The notes beneath the pieces are model-generated. The model saw nothing but the letters and a program-made list of their open reading frames with translations, was not told where the DNA came from and searched no databases. From positions 1 through 38,688 of the forward strand of contig JAIXHM010000004.1 in NCBI GenBank assembly GCA_030145825.1: a stretch of DNA of 38,688 nt. Reading direction: 5' to 3'. A program made the translations under genes and the position numbers. Positions 18,560-26,402 of the stretch are shown one piece after another (positions within the stretch are counted from its first letter, which is position 1; every line of letters begins with the position of its first letter). This stretch comes from Flavobacterium sp. GTDB taxonomy: Bacteria; Bacteroidota; Bacteroidia; Flavobacteriales; Flavobacteriaceae.

Positions 18560-21421
18560 ATGAAAATGAAAAAAATTTACTTACTACTTTTCTCAATAAT
18601 AACTAGCTTTACATTTGCACAAGTTAGTTGGCAAGGTGGCACAACACCAGAAGCAAATCAAACTGCAACATTATTATTTGATAAAACTGGAACAGGACTT
18701 GCTTCATATTCTGGAACTATATATGCTCATACTGGAGTGACTGTTAATGGAAATCCTTGGCAAAATGTTATAGGATCTTGGGGTAACAATACCACGCAAC
18801 CTGCATTAACTTTAGTTTCTGGAAATATTTATAAATTAGATTTAACTCCTACAATCCAAGATTTTTACAGCAATCCTTCTGGAACCATTTCTAAAATTAA
18901 TATTGTTTTTAGAAGTGCTGATGGCTCTCAACAATCTGTAGATTTAGAATTATCTGTGGGAGCTTTTCAAGTAACTTTAAATTCACCTTATGAAAACAGT
19001 TATAGTGTAATAAATTCTGGAGGAAGCTTAGCAATTTCTGCATCTAATACTGGTGGAAACGCGAACTACAATTTAATTGCAAATGGTTCATCAATAAATA
19101 CATTTACAGGAAATTCATATTCTTATTCAGATACTAACATTACTGTAAATAAATCATATGAACTACAAGTAACTCTTGGTGGACAAACTTTTTCAAAATA
19201 TTTTAATGTTGTTGTTAGTCCAACGATAGCTACGGAAGCTTTACCAACTGGTTTAGATTTAGGAATTAATTATAACTCTTCCGATAATTCAAAAGCAACT
19301 TTAGTATTAAATGCTCCTGGAAAAGATTTTGTTTATGTAGCAGGTTCTTTTAACAATTGGCAGCCAACATCTGCTTATGCAATGAAAAAAGATCCATCTT
19401 CTACTAAATTTTGGTTAGAACTTACAGGATTAACACCGGGAGATGTTTACAGTTACCAATACTGGGTAGTTGATCAAACTCCAACAGCTAATTCACAAGC
19501 TATGGTAAAAACTGCTGATCCTTGTTCAACGTTAGTACTTTCACCTTATGATGATCCATGGATCTCAGCTGCTTCATTTCCTAATTTAAATACTACTTAT
19601 GCATATCCTTCCGGTCAAGAAAGAGAAGTTACAGTTTTACAAACAGGACAAACTCCTTATAATTGGCAGGTAACAAATTTTACGAAACCAAATAAAGATA
19701 ACTTAGTAGTTTACGAGCTTTTAATTCGTGATTTTGATGCAAATAGAAATTATCAAGATGTGATCGACAGAATTGATTATTTTAAAAATTTGGGTATCAA
19801 TGCAATCCATTTAATGCCTGTAATGGAGTATGAAGGAAATGAAAGCTGGGGCTACAACACAGCTTATCATATGGCTTTAGACAAATTCTATGGAACCGAA
19901 GATAAACTACGTGAATTAGTTGATCTATGCCATCAAAATGGAATCGCTGTAATTTTAGATATCGCTTTCAACCATGCATTTGGAAGAAACCCTATGGTTC
20001 GTATGTGGATGAATGATCCTGATGGTGATGGTTGGGGTGGACCAAATACAGATAATCCATATTTTAATACTTCTGCAAGACATAGTTATAGTGTTGGAGA
20101 AGATTTTAATCATCAATCTACACATACTAAAGAGTATGTAAAAAGAACACTTAAACATTGGATACAAGACTTTAAAATTGATGGTTTCCGTTGGGATTTA
20201 ACCAAAGGTTTCACTCAAAATTGTTCTGGTGGTGACGATGCTTGTACTAATAACTATCAAGCTGATAGAGTTGCTGTTTTAAAAGAATATGCTGATTACC
20301 AATGGTCATTAGATAACGATCAATATGTTATTTTTGAACATTTAGGAACAGGTGGTTCGGCAAACGAAGAAACAGAATGGGCAAATTACAGATATGCTGA
20401 AGGAAAAGGGATAATGTTATGGGGCGAAATTTTCTATCCTTATAAACAATTAGCACAAGGCTTTTCTACAGGAGCCGATATTTCAACTATTGGACATACA
20501 AGTAGAGGGTTTACAGGGAAACGTTTAATGGGATATCCTGAAAGTCACGATAAAGACAGATTGATGTATGAAGCAGTTACTTACGGTAATGGAAGTGGAT
20601 CTTTCCCTGTTGCTGGTAATCTAACTAATGCTTTAAACAGAATGGCTTCAATTGGAGCTGTGAGTATTTTAGTTCCAGGACCGAAAATGATTTGGCATTT
20701 CCAAGAACTAGGAATGGATGATTCCATATTTACTTGTAACAATGGAACAGTAAATTCTGATTCTGATGCTACACCAGGAGATTGTAAATTAGATACTAAA
20801 CCTCAGCCACAATGGGTAGAAAACTGGTTATCAGATGCTGTTCGTGGTCCTATTTATCAGAAATATTCTCGATTTATAGAATTAAAAACCACTGAACCAG
20901 TATTCAACGGAAGTTATGCAATTAGTCCTGACGGAAACAATATTAGACAAAGAGTTTATGTTTACGACAATAGTTTACCTTCAACAAGTTTAAAAAATGT
21001 AGTCATCTTAGCAAACTTTTCAGTTGCTAATCAAAATGTTACACCAGATTTTCCTTACACAGGAACTTGGTATGATTTAATGGATAATACTCCTTATGTT
21101 GTAACAAGTACTAGTGCACAAATAGCTATTGCATCTGGTCAATTTAGAATTTTTGGTAACCAACCATCAACTTTAAGTAATGATACATTTTTAGATGAAT
21201 CTAAAATAAACTTATATCCTAATCCTTCGAATACAGAAATTTTTATTTCAGAAGGAATGGATTCAATAGAAATTTTCACTTTAACAGGTCAAAAAGTATT
21301 AGATTTTAAATCGGTTCTTTCGGATTCTGCCATGAATATTTCATCATTACAAAACGGATTATATCTTGTAAAAGCCACAAAAGACAATAAATCATTTACA
21401 AAGCGCTTGATAAAAAATTAA
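18560..21421 (+). CDS. Multidomain GH13 alpha-amylase secreted by the type IX system
   Basis: An extracellular amylase. Numbering here starts at the ATG at 18551; ATGs at 18560 and 18566 are better starts because 18551 abuts the terminator tail. A signal peptide (ends FTFA/Q) is followed by a beta-rich N-terminal domain (about 25-225), a CBM48/isoamylase-N-like early-set domain (about 248-350, VYVAGSFNNWQP) and the GH13 barrel. The barrel has DIAFNH (470-475), GFRWD with nucleophile Asp549, VIFEH with Glu596, and ESHD with Asp667. The last ~69 residues (LYPNPSNTEIF... to the C-terminal KRLIKN) form a type IX sorting domain. It is likely the enzyme that opens polymeric starch for SusCDE. Confidence 0.93.
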   Translation: MKMKKIYLLLFSIITSFTFAQVSWQGGTTPEANQTATLLFDKTGTGLASYSGTIYAHTGVTVNGNPWQNVIGSWGNNTTQPALTLVSGNIYKLDLTPTIQDFYSNPSGTISKINIVFRSADGSQQSVDLELSVGAFQVTLNSPYENSYSVINSGGSLAISASNTGGNANYNLIANGSSINTFTGNSYSYSDTNITVNKSYELQVTLGGQTFSKYFNVVVSPTIATEALPTGLDLGINYNSSDNSKATLVLNAPGKDFVYVAGSFNNWQPTSAYAMKKDPSSTKFWLELTGLTPGDVYSYQYWVVDQTPTANSQAMVKTADPCSTLVLSPYDDPWISAASFPNLNTTYAYPSGQEREVTVLQTGQTPYNWQVTNFTKPNKDNLVVYELLIRDFDANRNYQDVIDRIDYFKNLGINAIHLMPVMEYEGNESWGYNTAYHMALDKFYGTEDKLRELVDLCHQNGIAVILDIAFNHAFGRNPMVRMWMNDPDGDGWGGPNTDNPYFNTSARHSYSVGEDFNHQSTHTKEYVKRTLKHWIQDFKIDGFRWDLTKGFTQNCSGGDDACTNNYQADRVAVLKEYADYQWSLDNDQYVIFEHLGTGGSANEETEWANYRYAEGKGIMLWGEIFYPYKQLAQGFSTGADISTIGHTSRGFTGKRLMGYPESHDKDRLMYEAVTYGNGSGSFPVAGNLTNALNRMASIGAVSILVPGPKMIWHFQELGMDDSIFTCNNGTVNSDSDATPGDCKLDTKPQPQWVENWLSDAVRGPIYQKYSRFIELKTTEPVFNGSYAISPDGNNIRQRVYVYDNSLPSTSLKNVVILANFSVANQNVTPDFPYTGTWYDLMDNTPYVVTSTSAQIAIASGQFRIFGNQPSTLSNDTFLDESKINLYPNPSNTEIFISEGMDSIEIFTLTGQKVLDFKSVLSDSAMNISSLQNGLYLVKATKDNKSFTKRLIKN

Positions 21422-21444
21422 ATTTTTTGAAGTTACGTTACGTT

Positions 21445-21468
21445 AAAAAGCACCTTCGGGTGCTTTTT
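21445..21468 (+). terminator. Intrinsic terminator after the secreted amylase gene
   Basis: A 10-bp stem AAAAAGCACC / GGTGCTTTTT with a stable TTCG tetraloop, followed by more T. It marks the right end of the alpha-glucan locus. The flanking A and T tracts could also allow termination from the other strand. Confidence 0.88.
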
Positions 21469-21506
21469 TTTATATGATTTCCTCAAAGTTTTCGTTTATT
21501 TACATT

Positions 21507-23171
21507 ATGAAATCAAAATTTCTAGTTTTTCTTTTTTTCTTATCGGCAGTTACATTTGCCCAAAATTTCTATTTAAAAATTGAAGGAAAAAATGAAAACG
21601 AAAATCTTGTAATAGACAGTATTGGTTATCCAAAAAAATACGAAACTGTAGCCCAAATTTTAGAAACTCAAAAATCATTTGAAAATTCATTATTTGCAGC
21701 AGGTCATTTTAATTTTGAACTCAGTTCGCAAAAAAAAGTAAACGACAGTTCGTTTGTTTTTAAATATCATTTAGGCAATCGAATTTCTAAATTAGTAATT
21801 GGTACCCATCAAATTTCTGAAAATGATAAAGAGATTTTGAAAATAACTGAAGACTCCATTTCAATTTTACCTAGTGAAGTAGAAAACTGGATGAATGCAA
21901 AATTAAAACTTTTGGAAGCGAGCGGTTATGCTTTATCGAAGCTAAAATTAATTAATCAAAAAGTAAATGGATCTATAATTTTATGTGAGTTATCTATAAA
22001 TCTTAACCAAAAAAGAAAACTTGATGATATCGTAGTTTTGGGTTACGATAAATTTCCGCAAAACATTAAACAAAATTGGAAAAGAAAACTTAGAAACAGA
22101 ACCTTTAATCAAGAATTAGTAAACGAAGTTTCTAGAGATATTGAAGAATTTCCATTTGTTACTGCAACCAAATCTCCTGAAATTTTATTTACAAAAGATT
22201 CTACAAAAATTTACACGTATTTAGAAAGAACCAAACCTAATAAATTTGACGGTTTTATAGGTTTTGCAAATGATGAAAAGAATACAAAATTGACTTTCAA
22301 TGGTTATCTCGATTTAAATCTAATCAATATCTTAAATTCGGGCGAAAGGTTTAATTTGTATTGGAGAAACGACGGAAGTCAACAAACTACATTTAATCTC
22401 GGAACTGAGATACCATATTGGTTTAAAACCCCTTTTGGAGCCAAAGGAAATTTAAAAATATTTAAACAAGATAGTACTTTTCAAAATACCCAACTTAACC
22501 TTGAAGCGGGTTACTATTTTAGTTATAATCGAAAACTTTTTTTGGGTTACCAAACAATAAATTCTGTTGACATTCAGAACCAAAACTCAATAAGTTTAAA
22601 TGATTTTAAAAGTACTTTTTATACACTAAGTTTTGATTATTTAAAACGTAATGTTTCCGATTTCTTGTTTCCCGAAAAAACAATTCTATTGGCAAAAATT
22701 GGAATGGGGAAACGAACATTATCCGCAATAAATACCAATCAGTTTTTTGCAGAAATTAATGCAAGTCACCTTGTATATTTAAACGAAAAAAATCAAGTTT
22801 TTGTAAAAAACCAATCCTATTATCTCGACAGTCAAAACTATGTCATTAACGAATTGTATCGTTTTGGCGGAATTAATTCCATTAGAGGATTTAGAGAAAA
22901 TACTTTACAAGCTAATTTCTTTTCAGGGATTTTTACCGAATATCGCTATTTATTAACGCCCAACTTATATGTGCATTCTATAACTGATTATGGCTATTTT
23001 CAAGATAAAACAACCAATTTACAAGGCGGATTATTAGGCTTAGGTTTTGGTTTCGGAATGCTTACACAAAATGGGCTTTTTAAACTCGTTTATGCAAACG
23101 GTAGTACCGATGATCAAGCTATAAAACTTTCTAACTCTATTATTCAAATAAGTTTTAAAACAAATTTCTAG
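21507..23171 (+). CDS. Omp85-family outer-membrane protein (BamA/TamA-like, short)
   Basis: A predicted outer-membrane barrel protein. I chose the ATG at 21507 because it gives a clean signal peptide (MKSKFLVFLFFLSAVTFAQ); an in-frame start at 21474 would add 11 residues and lies just after the terminator. The product has 554 residues. Residues about 20-240 look like one or two POTRA-type alpha/beta domains, and about 250-554 look like the barrel. FGGINSIRGF near the C-terminal third matches the conserved (V/I)RGF loop-6 motif of Omp85 proteins. It is shorter than BamA (about 800) and has no obvious partner gene next to it. The exact role (TamA-like, or patatin-free secretion porin) is not clear. 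Confidence 0.7.
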   Translation: MKSKFLVFLFFLSAVTFAQNFYLKIEGKNENENLVIDSIGYPKKYETVAQILETQKSFENSLFAAGHFNFELSSQKKVNDSSFVFKYHLGNRISKLVIGTHQISENDKEILKITEDSISILPSEVENWMNAKLKLLEASGYALSKLKLINQKVNGSIILCELSINLNQKRKLDDIVVLGYDKFPQNIKQNWKRKLRNRTFNQELVNEVSRDIEEFPFVTATKSPEILFTKDSTKIYTYLERTKPNKFDGFIGFANDEKNTKLTFNGYLDLNLINILNSGERFNLYWRNDGSQQTTFNLGTEIPYWFKTPFGAKGNLKIFKQDSTFQNTQLNLEAGYYFSYNRKLFLGYQTINSVDIQNQNSISLNDFKSTFYTLSFDYLKRNVSDFLFPEKTILLAKIGMGKRTLSAINTNQFFAEINASHLVYLNEKNQVFVKNQSYYLDSQNYVINELYRFGGINSIRGFRENTLQANFFSGIFTEYRYLLTPNLYVHSITDYGYFQDKTTNLQGGLLGLGFGFGMLTQNGLFKLVYANGSTDDQAIKLSNSIIQISFKTNF

Positions 23172-23194
23172 AAGCGCATTAAAAGGCTTATTTG

Positions 23195-23262
23195 CAATTC
23201 ATTTTCCTGCTGTACGCTATACAAGGTGCCGCTCCCATCAGGGCTATATTTCAACTATTCGC
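23195..23262. repeat. Possible dispersed intergenic element (GC-richer block)
   Basis: A block between the Omp85-like gene and rlmB with the motifs TTTTCCTGCTGTACGCTAT and CCGCTCCCATCAGGGCTAT, richer in GC than its surroundings and without an ORF. I recall similar CCTGCT...CATC(A/G)GGGCT blocks between genes in other flavobacteria, but this window holds only one copy and I could not check. Confidence 0.3.
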
Positions 23263-23281
23263 ATTCTTGAAACGAAAAAAC

Positions 23282-23311
23282 CTTTAAACTTTTAAACTTT
23301 TAAACTTTAAA
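23282..23311. repeat. Short tandem repeat, 4 units of CTTT(T)AAA
   Basis: Four units of 7, 8, 8 and 7 bases (CTTTAAA or CTTTTAAA) in a row, immediately upstream of the rlmB promoter-like box. Unit-number change could alter spacing to upstream elements. Confidence 0.6.
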
Positions 23312-23315
23312 CATC

Positions 23316-23323
23316 TAAATTTG
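23316..23323 (+). promoter_or_regulatory. TAnnTTTG box directly before rlmB
   Basis: TAAATTTG ends 4 bases before the rlmB ATG. If used as a -7 box, transcription would start at or near the A of the ATG. No TTTG lies at the normal -33 distance, so this may be chance. Confidence 0.35.
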
Positions 23324-23327
23324 CAAA

Positions 23328-24062
23328 ATGGAAAAAGTGCAACAAATTTTTGGAATTAGAGCCATTATCGAAGCAATTCATGCTGGAAAAGAAATTGATA
23401 AAGTGTTTATTCAAAAAGATTCTCATGGAGAATTGATGCGAGAACTATTAAAAGTTTTAAAAGAACACAATATTAATTATTCGCAAGTTCCTGTTGAAAA
23501 ACTAAACCGATTAGGCGATCGAAACCATCAAGGTGCTGTTGCAACCATTTCTCCAATTTCATTTGCTGATTTAGATGAAGTAATTTCAACTTTATTAGAC
23601 CAAGGAAAAACTCCTCTTTTCATTGTTTTAGATGGTGTTTCAGATGCTCGAAACTTTGGTGCTATAATTCGTACTGCAGAATGTACTGGTGTAAACGGAA
23701 TTATTATTCCTAAACAAGGAAGTGCTCCTGTAAATGGAGATACTGTTAAAACAAGTGCCGGTGCTGTTTTTAATGTTCCAATTTGTAAAGTAGATCACGT
23801 TAAAGATGCGGTTTTCCATTTACAATCTTGTGGTATTAAAACGGTTGCGGCTACCGAAAAAACTAATCAAAACATATACGATATCAACTTTAAAGAACCC
23901 ACAGCTATTATTATGGGTAGCGAAGACAAAGGTGTAAATCCTTCGGTTTTAAAAGTTGTTGATGAAAAAGCAAAGCTTCCTATGTTTGGTACTATTTCTT
24001 CATTAAATGTATCGGTTGCTTGTGGTGCGTTTTTATATGAAGTTGTTAGACAAAGATTGTAA
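23328..24062 (+). CDS. rlmB: 23S rRNA 2'-O-methyltransferase RlmB (SpoU/TrmH family)
   Basis: Methylates a ribose in 23S rRNA (G2251 in E. coli). The 244 residues contain an N-terminal RNA-binding domain (IFGIRAIIEAI, 7-17) and a C-terminal knotted SPOUT domain. The three SpoU motifs are present: DARNFGAIIRTAE (106-118, with catalytic-type Asn109 and Arg115), IIMGSEDKGV (194-203) and SSLNVSVACG (224-233). Length equals the family norm. It stands alone between intergenic repeats. RlmB is the best match; other SpoU-family specificities cannot be excluded. Confidence 0.9.
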   Translation: MEKVQQIFGIRAIIEAIHAGKEIDKVFIQKDSHGELMRELLKVLKEHNINYSQVPVEKLNRLGDRNHQGAVATISPISFADLDEVISTLLDQGKTPLFIVLDGVSDARNFGAIIRTAECTGVNGIIIPKQGSAPVNGDTVKTSAGAVFNVPICKVDHVKDAVFHLQSCGIKTVAATEKTNQNIYDINFKEPTAIIMGSEDKGVNPSVLKVVDEKAKLPMFGTISSLNVSVACGAFLYEVVRQRL

Positions 24063-24068
24063 TTTGTT

Positions 24069-24085
24069 AATTTGAAAATTTGAAG
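24069..24085. repeat. AATTTGAAAATTTGAA-type intergenic repeat
   Basis: AATTTGAAAATTTGAAG just after the rlmB stop, one of four near-identical intergenic copies in the window (others at 32591-32607, 33348-33366 and 34387-34402). Confidence 0.5.
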
Positions 24086-24106
24086 ATTTAAAAATGAGTT
24101 TGAAAA

Positions 24107-24283
24107 TTAAAACAAAGACCATTTACTTTTTTTAATTTTCTCATTTAATTCGAGTTCAATATTCTTGATTTGAAGTAACTTTTCTTCTTTAGAAAGCTTG
24201 TCATTGTTTTCAATTTCAATCTTTTTAGAATTGAATTGTTCTTTCAATCCTACCTTTGATTGAAATTTTCCAAGATTATGTAA
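24107..24283 (-). pseudogene. Possible remnant of a small gene (coiled-coil-like C-terminus)
   Basis: A minus-strand open frame of about 57 codons with no ATG, ending at a TAA at 24107. Its translation is strongly charged and amphipathic, with stretches such as KKIEIENNDKLSKEEKLLQI and the end KIKKSKWSLF, which looks like real coding sequence with a helical C-terminus. An in-frame stop at 24284-24286 cuts it off upstream. It may be the tail of a degraded gene downstream of the rhomboid gene, or chance. No family recognised. Confidence 0.3.
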
Positions 24284-24308
24284 TTACAAATTCTTCAACC
24301 TATTAATT

Positions 24309-25070
24309 TTAATTATTTCTCAAAAAATCATAAATCACTTTCATGGATGAAGAAAAATAATCTTTGATTTCGTTTTCACCTTCTTTTGGTTTTGGTGGTG
24401 GATTAAAGTTGCCCGATTCATCGAAATTTTTTATAAATGCATCTTCTTTAGGATTAAAATCGGGATGTTCCCAATTATACATAACGGGTTTACCAAATTG
24501 AGGTGTTCTAATTAATAAAGCCATGAATAAACCTGTTAAAAATCCACTTAAATGCCCTTCCCAAGAAATATGATTATCTACTTTAGGAAACATATACCAA
24601 ACCATACCACCATATAATAAAACTACAACAAAGGAAACTGCCATGAGTCTAAAATATTTGGTAAAAATTCCTTTGAAGAAAATAAAACTTACCAAAACAT
24701 AAATTAAGCCGCTGGCACCAATATGATAACTAGGTCGTCCCAAAAGCCAAGTTCCTAAGCCTGAAAAAAAGATTCCTAAAATAATTACTTTCCACGTTTG
24801 TTCTCTATAAAAAAACCTTAGAAAAGAAAGCAAAACTAGTAATGCTAGCGAATTATTGACTATATGTTGAAAATCGCCATGTAAAAGCCAACTAAAGAAT
24901 ATACCTTTCAGACCAAAAATTTCTCTTGGATAAATTCCAAAATGATGAAAGTTTTCATGAAATTTAGATTCGTACCAAAAGACCATCCATAATATCATAA
25001 CAAAAAAAACGGGTAACAATATAACCGAATTATAAAATTTAAATTGATGATCCCGAATTACTTGTTTCAT
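24309..25070 (-). CDS. Rhomboid-family intramembrane serine protease
   Basis: A multi-pass inner-membrane protease, 253 residues with about six hydrophobic segments. The catalytic dyad is visible: Ser120 in HIGASGLIY (the GxSG motif) and His173 in EGHLSGFLTG. HGDFQHIVNN (64-73) is the conserved first-loop/TM2 region with the oxyanion-type residues. A soluble, proline-rich C-terminal tail follows (about 192-253, with NPPPKPKEGE). It is divergent from the Crp/Fnr-type gene; a TATATTTG box and a perfect palindrome lie 17-44 bases upstream. The substrate is unknown. Confidence 0.93.
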   Translation of the reverse strand: MKQVIRDHQFKFYNSVILLPVFFVMILWMVFWYESKFHENFHHFGIYPREIFGLKGIFFSWLLHGDFQHIVNNSLALLVLLSFLRFFYREQTWKVIILGIFFSGLGTWLLGRPSYHIGASGLIYVLVSFIFFKGIFTKYFRLMAVSFVVVLLYGGMVWYMFPKVDNHISWEGHLSGFLTGLFMALLIRTPQFGKPVMYNWEHPDFNPKEDAFIKNFDESGNFNPPPKPKEGENEIKDYFSSSMKVIYDFLRNN

Positions 25071-25086
25071 AATAAAATATAAACAT

Positions 25087-25104
25087 TTATGTTACAAAAC
25101 ATAA
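25087..25104. promoter_or_regulatory. Palindrome in the rhomboid/Crp divergent region (candidate operator)
   Basis: Perfect 7-bp arms TTATGTT and AACATAA around ACAA. The layout (inverted half-sites with a 4-base spacer) resembles Fnr-type sites. It overlaps the expected transcription start of the rhomboid gene and lies 92 bases upstream of the Crp/Fnr-type gene. Confidence 0.5.
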
Positions 25105-25106
25105 CT

Positions 25107-25114
25107 CAAATATA
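25107..25114 (-). promoter_or_regulatory. TAnnTTTG box upstream of the rhomboid gene
   Basis: On the minus strand TATATTTG, a full match to the -7 consensus, 36 bases before the rhomboid ATG. No TTTG is present at the usual -33 distance. Confidence 0.4.
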
Positions 25115-25195
25115 ACACCAAAAAATAATAGATGAATTTTTGTCATATTATTAAATAGATTTTATTTTAGTCAAAAGAAAAACAGGAAACGTTAA

Positions 25196-25762
25196 ATGGA
25201 CAGATTACGAAAAATTCTAAATGAAAAAGTAGCAATTTCAGAAAACGATTGGCAGTATATTGCATCAAAACTTCAAGAAAAAGAATTTAAGAAAAAAGAA
25301 TTTCTCATTTCTACTCATCAAGTCGAACAAAACATCTATTTTATTTTAGAAGGGGTTTTTCGTATTTTTATTGAACTACTCGAAAGAGATGTTACTTCAG
25401 ATTTTGGTTTTCCTAATAAATTAATTAGCAGTTATTCTTCTTTTTTAACCCAAACTCCAAGTGTGGCTTGTATTCAAAGCCTAACCAAATCCAAGGTGAT
25501 TTTTATAAACAGGGACGATTTAGCTGATATTTATAAAAATACAAATTGCGGAGAATCGGTTGGTAGAATTTTTGCAGAAGAGTTTTTTATGTATAAATCG
25601 AAAAGAGAATTGAGTTTCATGAAAGATTCGCCAACAGAACGTTATTTAAACTTATTTAAAGAACAACAAAACCTCATTCAGGAAATTCCGCAAAAGTATT
25701 TAGCCTCTTACATTGGCATTACACCACAAGCTTTAAGTAGAATTCGTGCAAAAATATTATAA
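25196..25762 (+). CDS. Crp/Fnr-family transcriptional regulator
   Basis: A 188-residue regulator with an N-terminal cyclic-nucleotide-binding-like beta-roll (about 25-115; YFILEGVFRIFIE at 48-60), a dimer helix (about 120-140) and a short C-terminal helix-turn-helix (IPQKYLASYIGITPQALSRI, 164-183). It lacks the CRP phosphate-binding RxS motif and Fnr cysteine clusters, so the ligand is probably not cAMP and there is no iron-sulfur centre. It is divergent from the rhomboid gene, with a palindrome between them, and 81 bases before the YiaA-like gene, which it may control. Confidence 0.88.
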   Translation: MDRLRKILNEKVAISENDWQYIASKLQEKEFKKKEFLISTHQVEQNIYFILEGVFRIFIELLERDVTSDFGFPNKLISSYSSFLTQTPSVACIQSLTKSKVIFINRDDLADIYKNTNCGESVGRIFAEEFFMYKSKRELSFMKDSPTERYLNLFKEQQNLIQEIPQKYLASYIGITPQALSRIRAKIL

Positions 25763-25843
25763 CCTTTAAATTTGTTAACCGAAGTTCATTGTTTGACCTT
25801 TATCTTGTTTCTTTCTTTGCTTTAGAAATTTAAAACAAAGATT

Positions 25844-26311
25844 ATGGAAACAAATCAAGTAAACAATGTAGAACAAACGAATACAAAAACAAAAGAAATT
25901 ATTATTGTTCAAAAACCAACAGATGCATTCATAGGCGCGGCATGGATTTCATTACTCACTGGAATGGTTTCTTATTGTATAGGACTTTGGAATGCGCAAA
26001 TGCAATTAAACGAAAAAGGCTACTATTTCACAATTCTATTATTTGGTTTATTCTCGGTAATTTCAATTCAAAAATCAGTAAGAGATAGAGCTGAAGGAAT
26101 ACCCGTAACCGATATGTATTACGGAATAAGTTGGTTCACAACCATTGCTTCAATCACTTTACTCGTTATTGGACTTTGGAATGCCGATTTAGAATTAAGT
26201 GAAAAAGGGTTTTACGGCATGTCATTCCTATTAAGTTTATTCTCTGCAATTTCGGTACAAAAAAACACTCGAGATTTATTACTTGCAAAAAATTCAGATA
26301 AACACGAATAA
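25844..26311 (+). CDS. YiaA/YiaB-family inner-membrane protein
   Basis: A 155-residue membrane protein made of two tandem YiaAB repeats: [20 protein letters not shown] (27-46) and [18 protein letters not shown] each precede a LWNA(Q/D)..L.EKG(Y/F) signature and a second hydrophobic helix ending in (I/V)QK..RD. Four transmembrane segments in all. The N-terminal 25 residues are polar and probably cytoplasmic. Function in the family is unknown. A terminator follows at 26335-26362. Confidence 0.88.
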   Translation: METNQVNNVEQTNTKTKEIIIVQKPTDAFIGAAWISLLTGMVSYCIGLWNAQMQLNEKGYYFTILLFGLFSVISIQKSVRDRAEGIPVTDMYYGISWFTTIASITLLVIGLWNADLELSEKGFYGMSFLLSLFSAISVQKNTRDLLLAKNSDKHE

Positions 26312-26334
26312 ACCAAGTCGTTATAAAATTACTT

Positions 26335-26362
26335 AAGGTTTGAAATTAAATTTTCAAACCTT
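26335..26362 (+). terminator. Intrinsic terminator after the YiaA-like gene
   Basis: An 11-bp perfect stem AAGGTTTGAAA / TTTCAAACCTT with a 6-base loop, followed by TTTCTTTT. It also shows that an ORF start at 26340 for the next gene is not real, because that start is inside the stem. Confidence 0.8.
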
Positions 26363-26402
26363 TTTCTTTTATATAAAATTGAAAAAAATGTACTTTTACA
26401 GT

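Noticed and set aside
23282..23311. CTTT(T)AAA tandem array considered as a CRISPR-like array
   Set aside because: Units are 7-8 bases with no spacers; it is a simple tandem repeat.
26340..26402. Extended N-terminus for rarA from 26340
   Set aside because: The start lies inside the terminator stem of the preceding gene, and the added residues are not found in RarA proteins.
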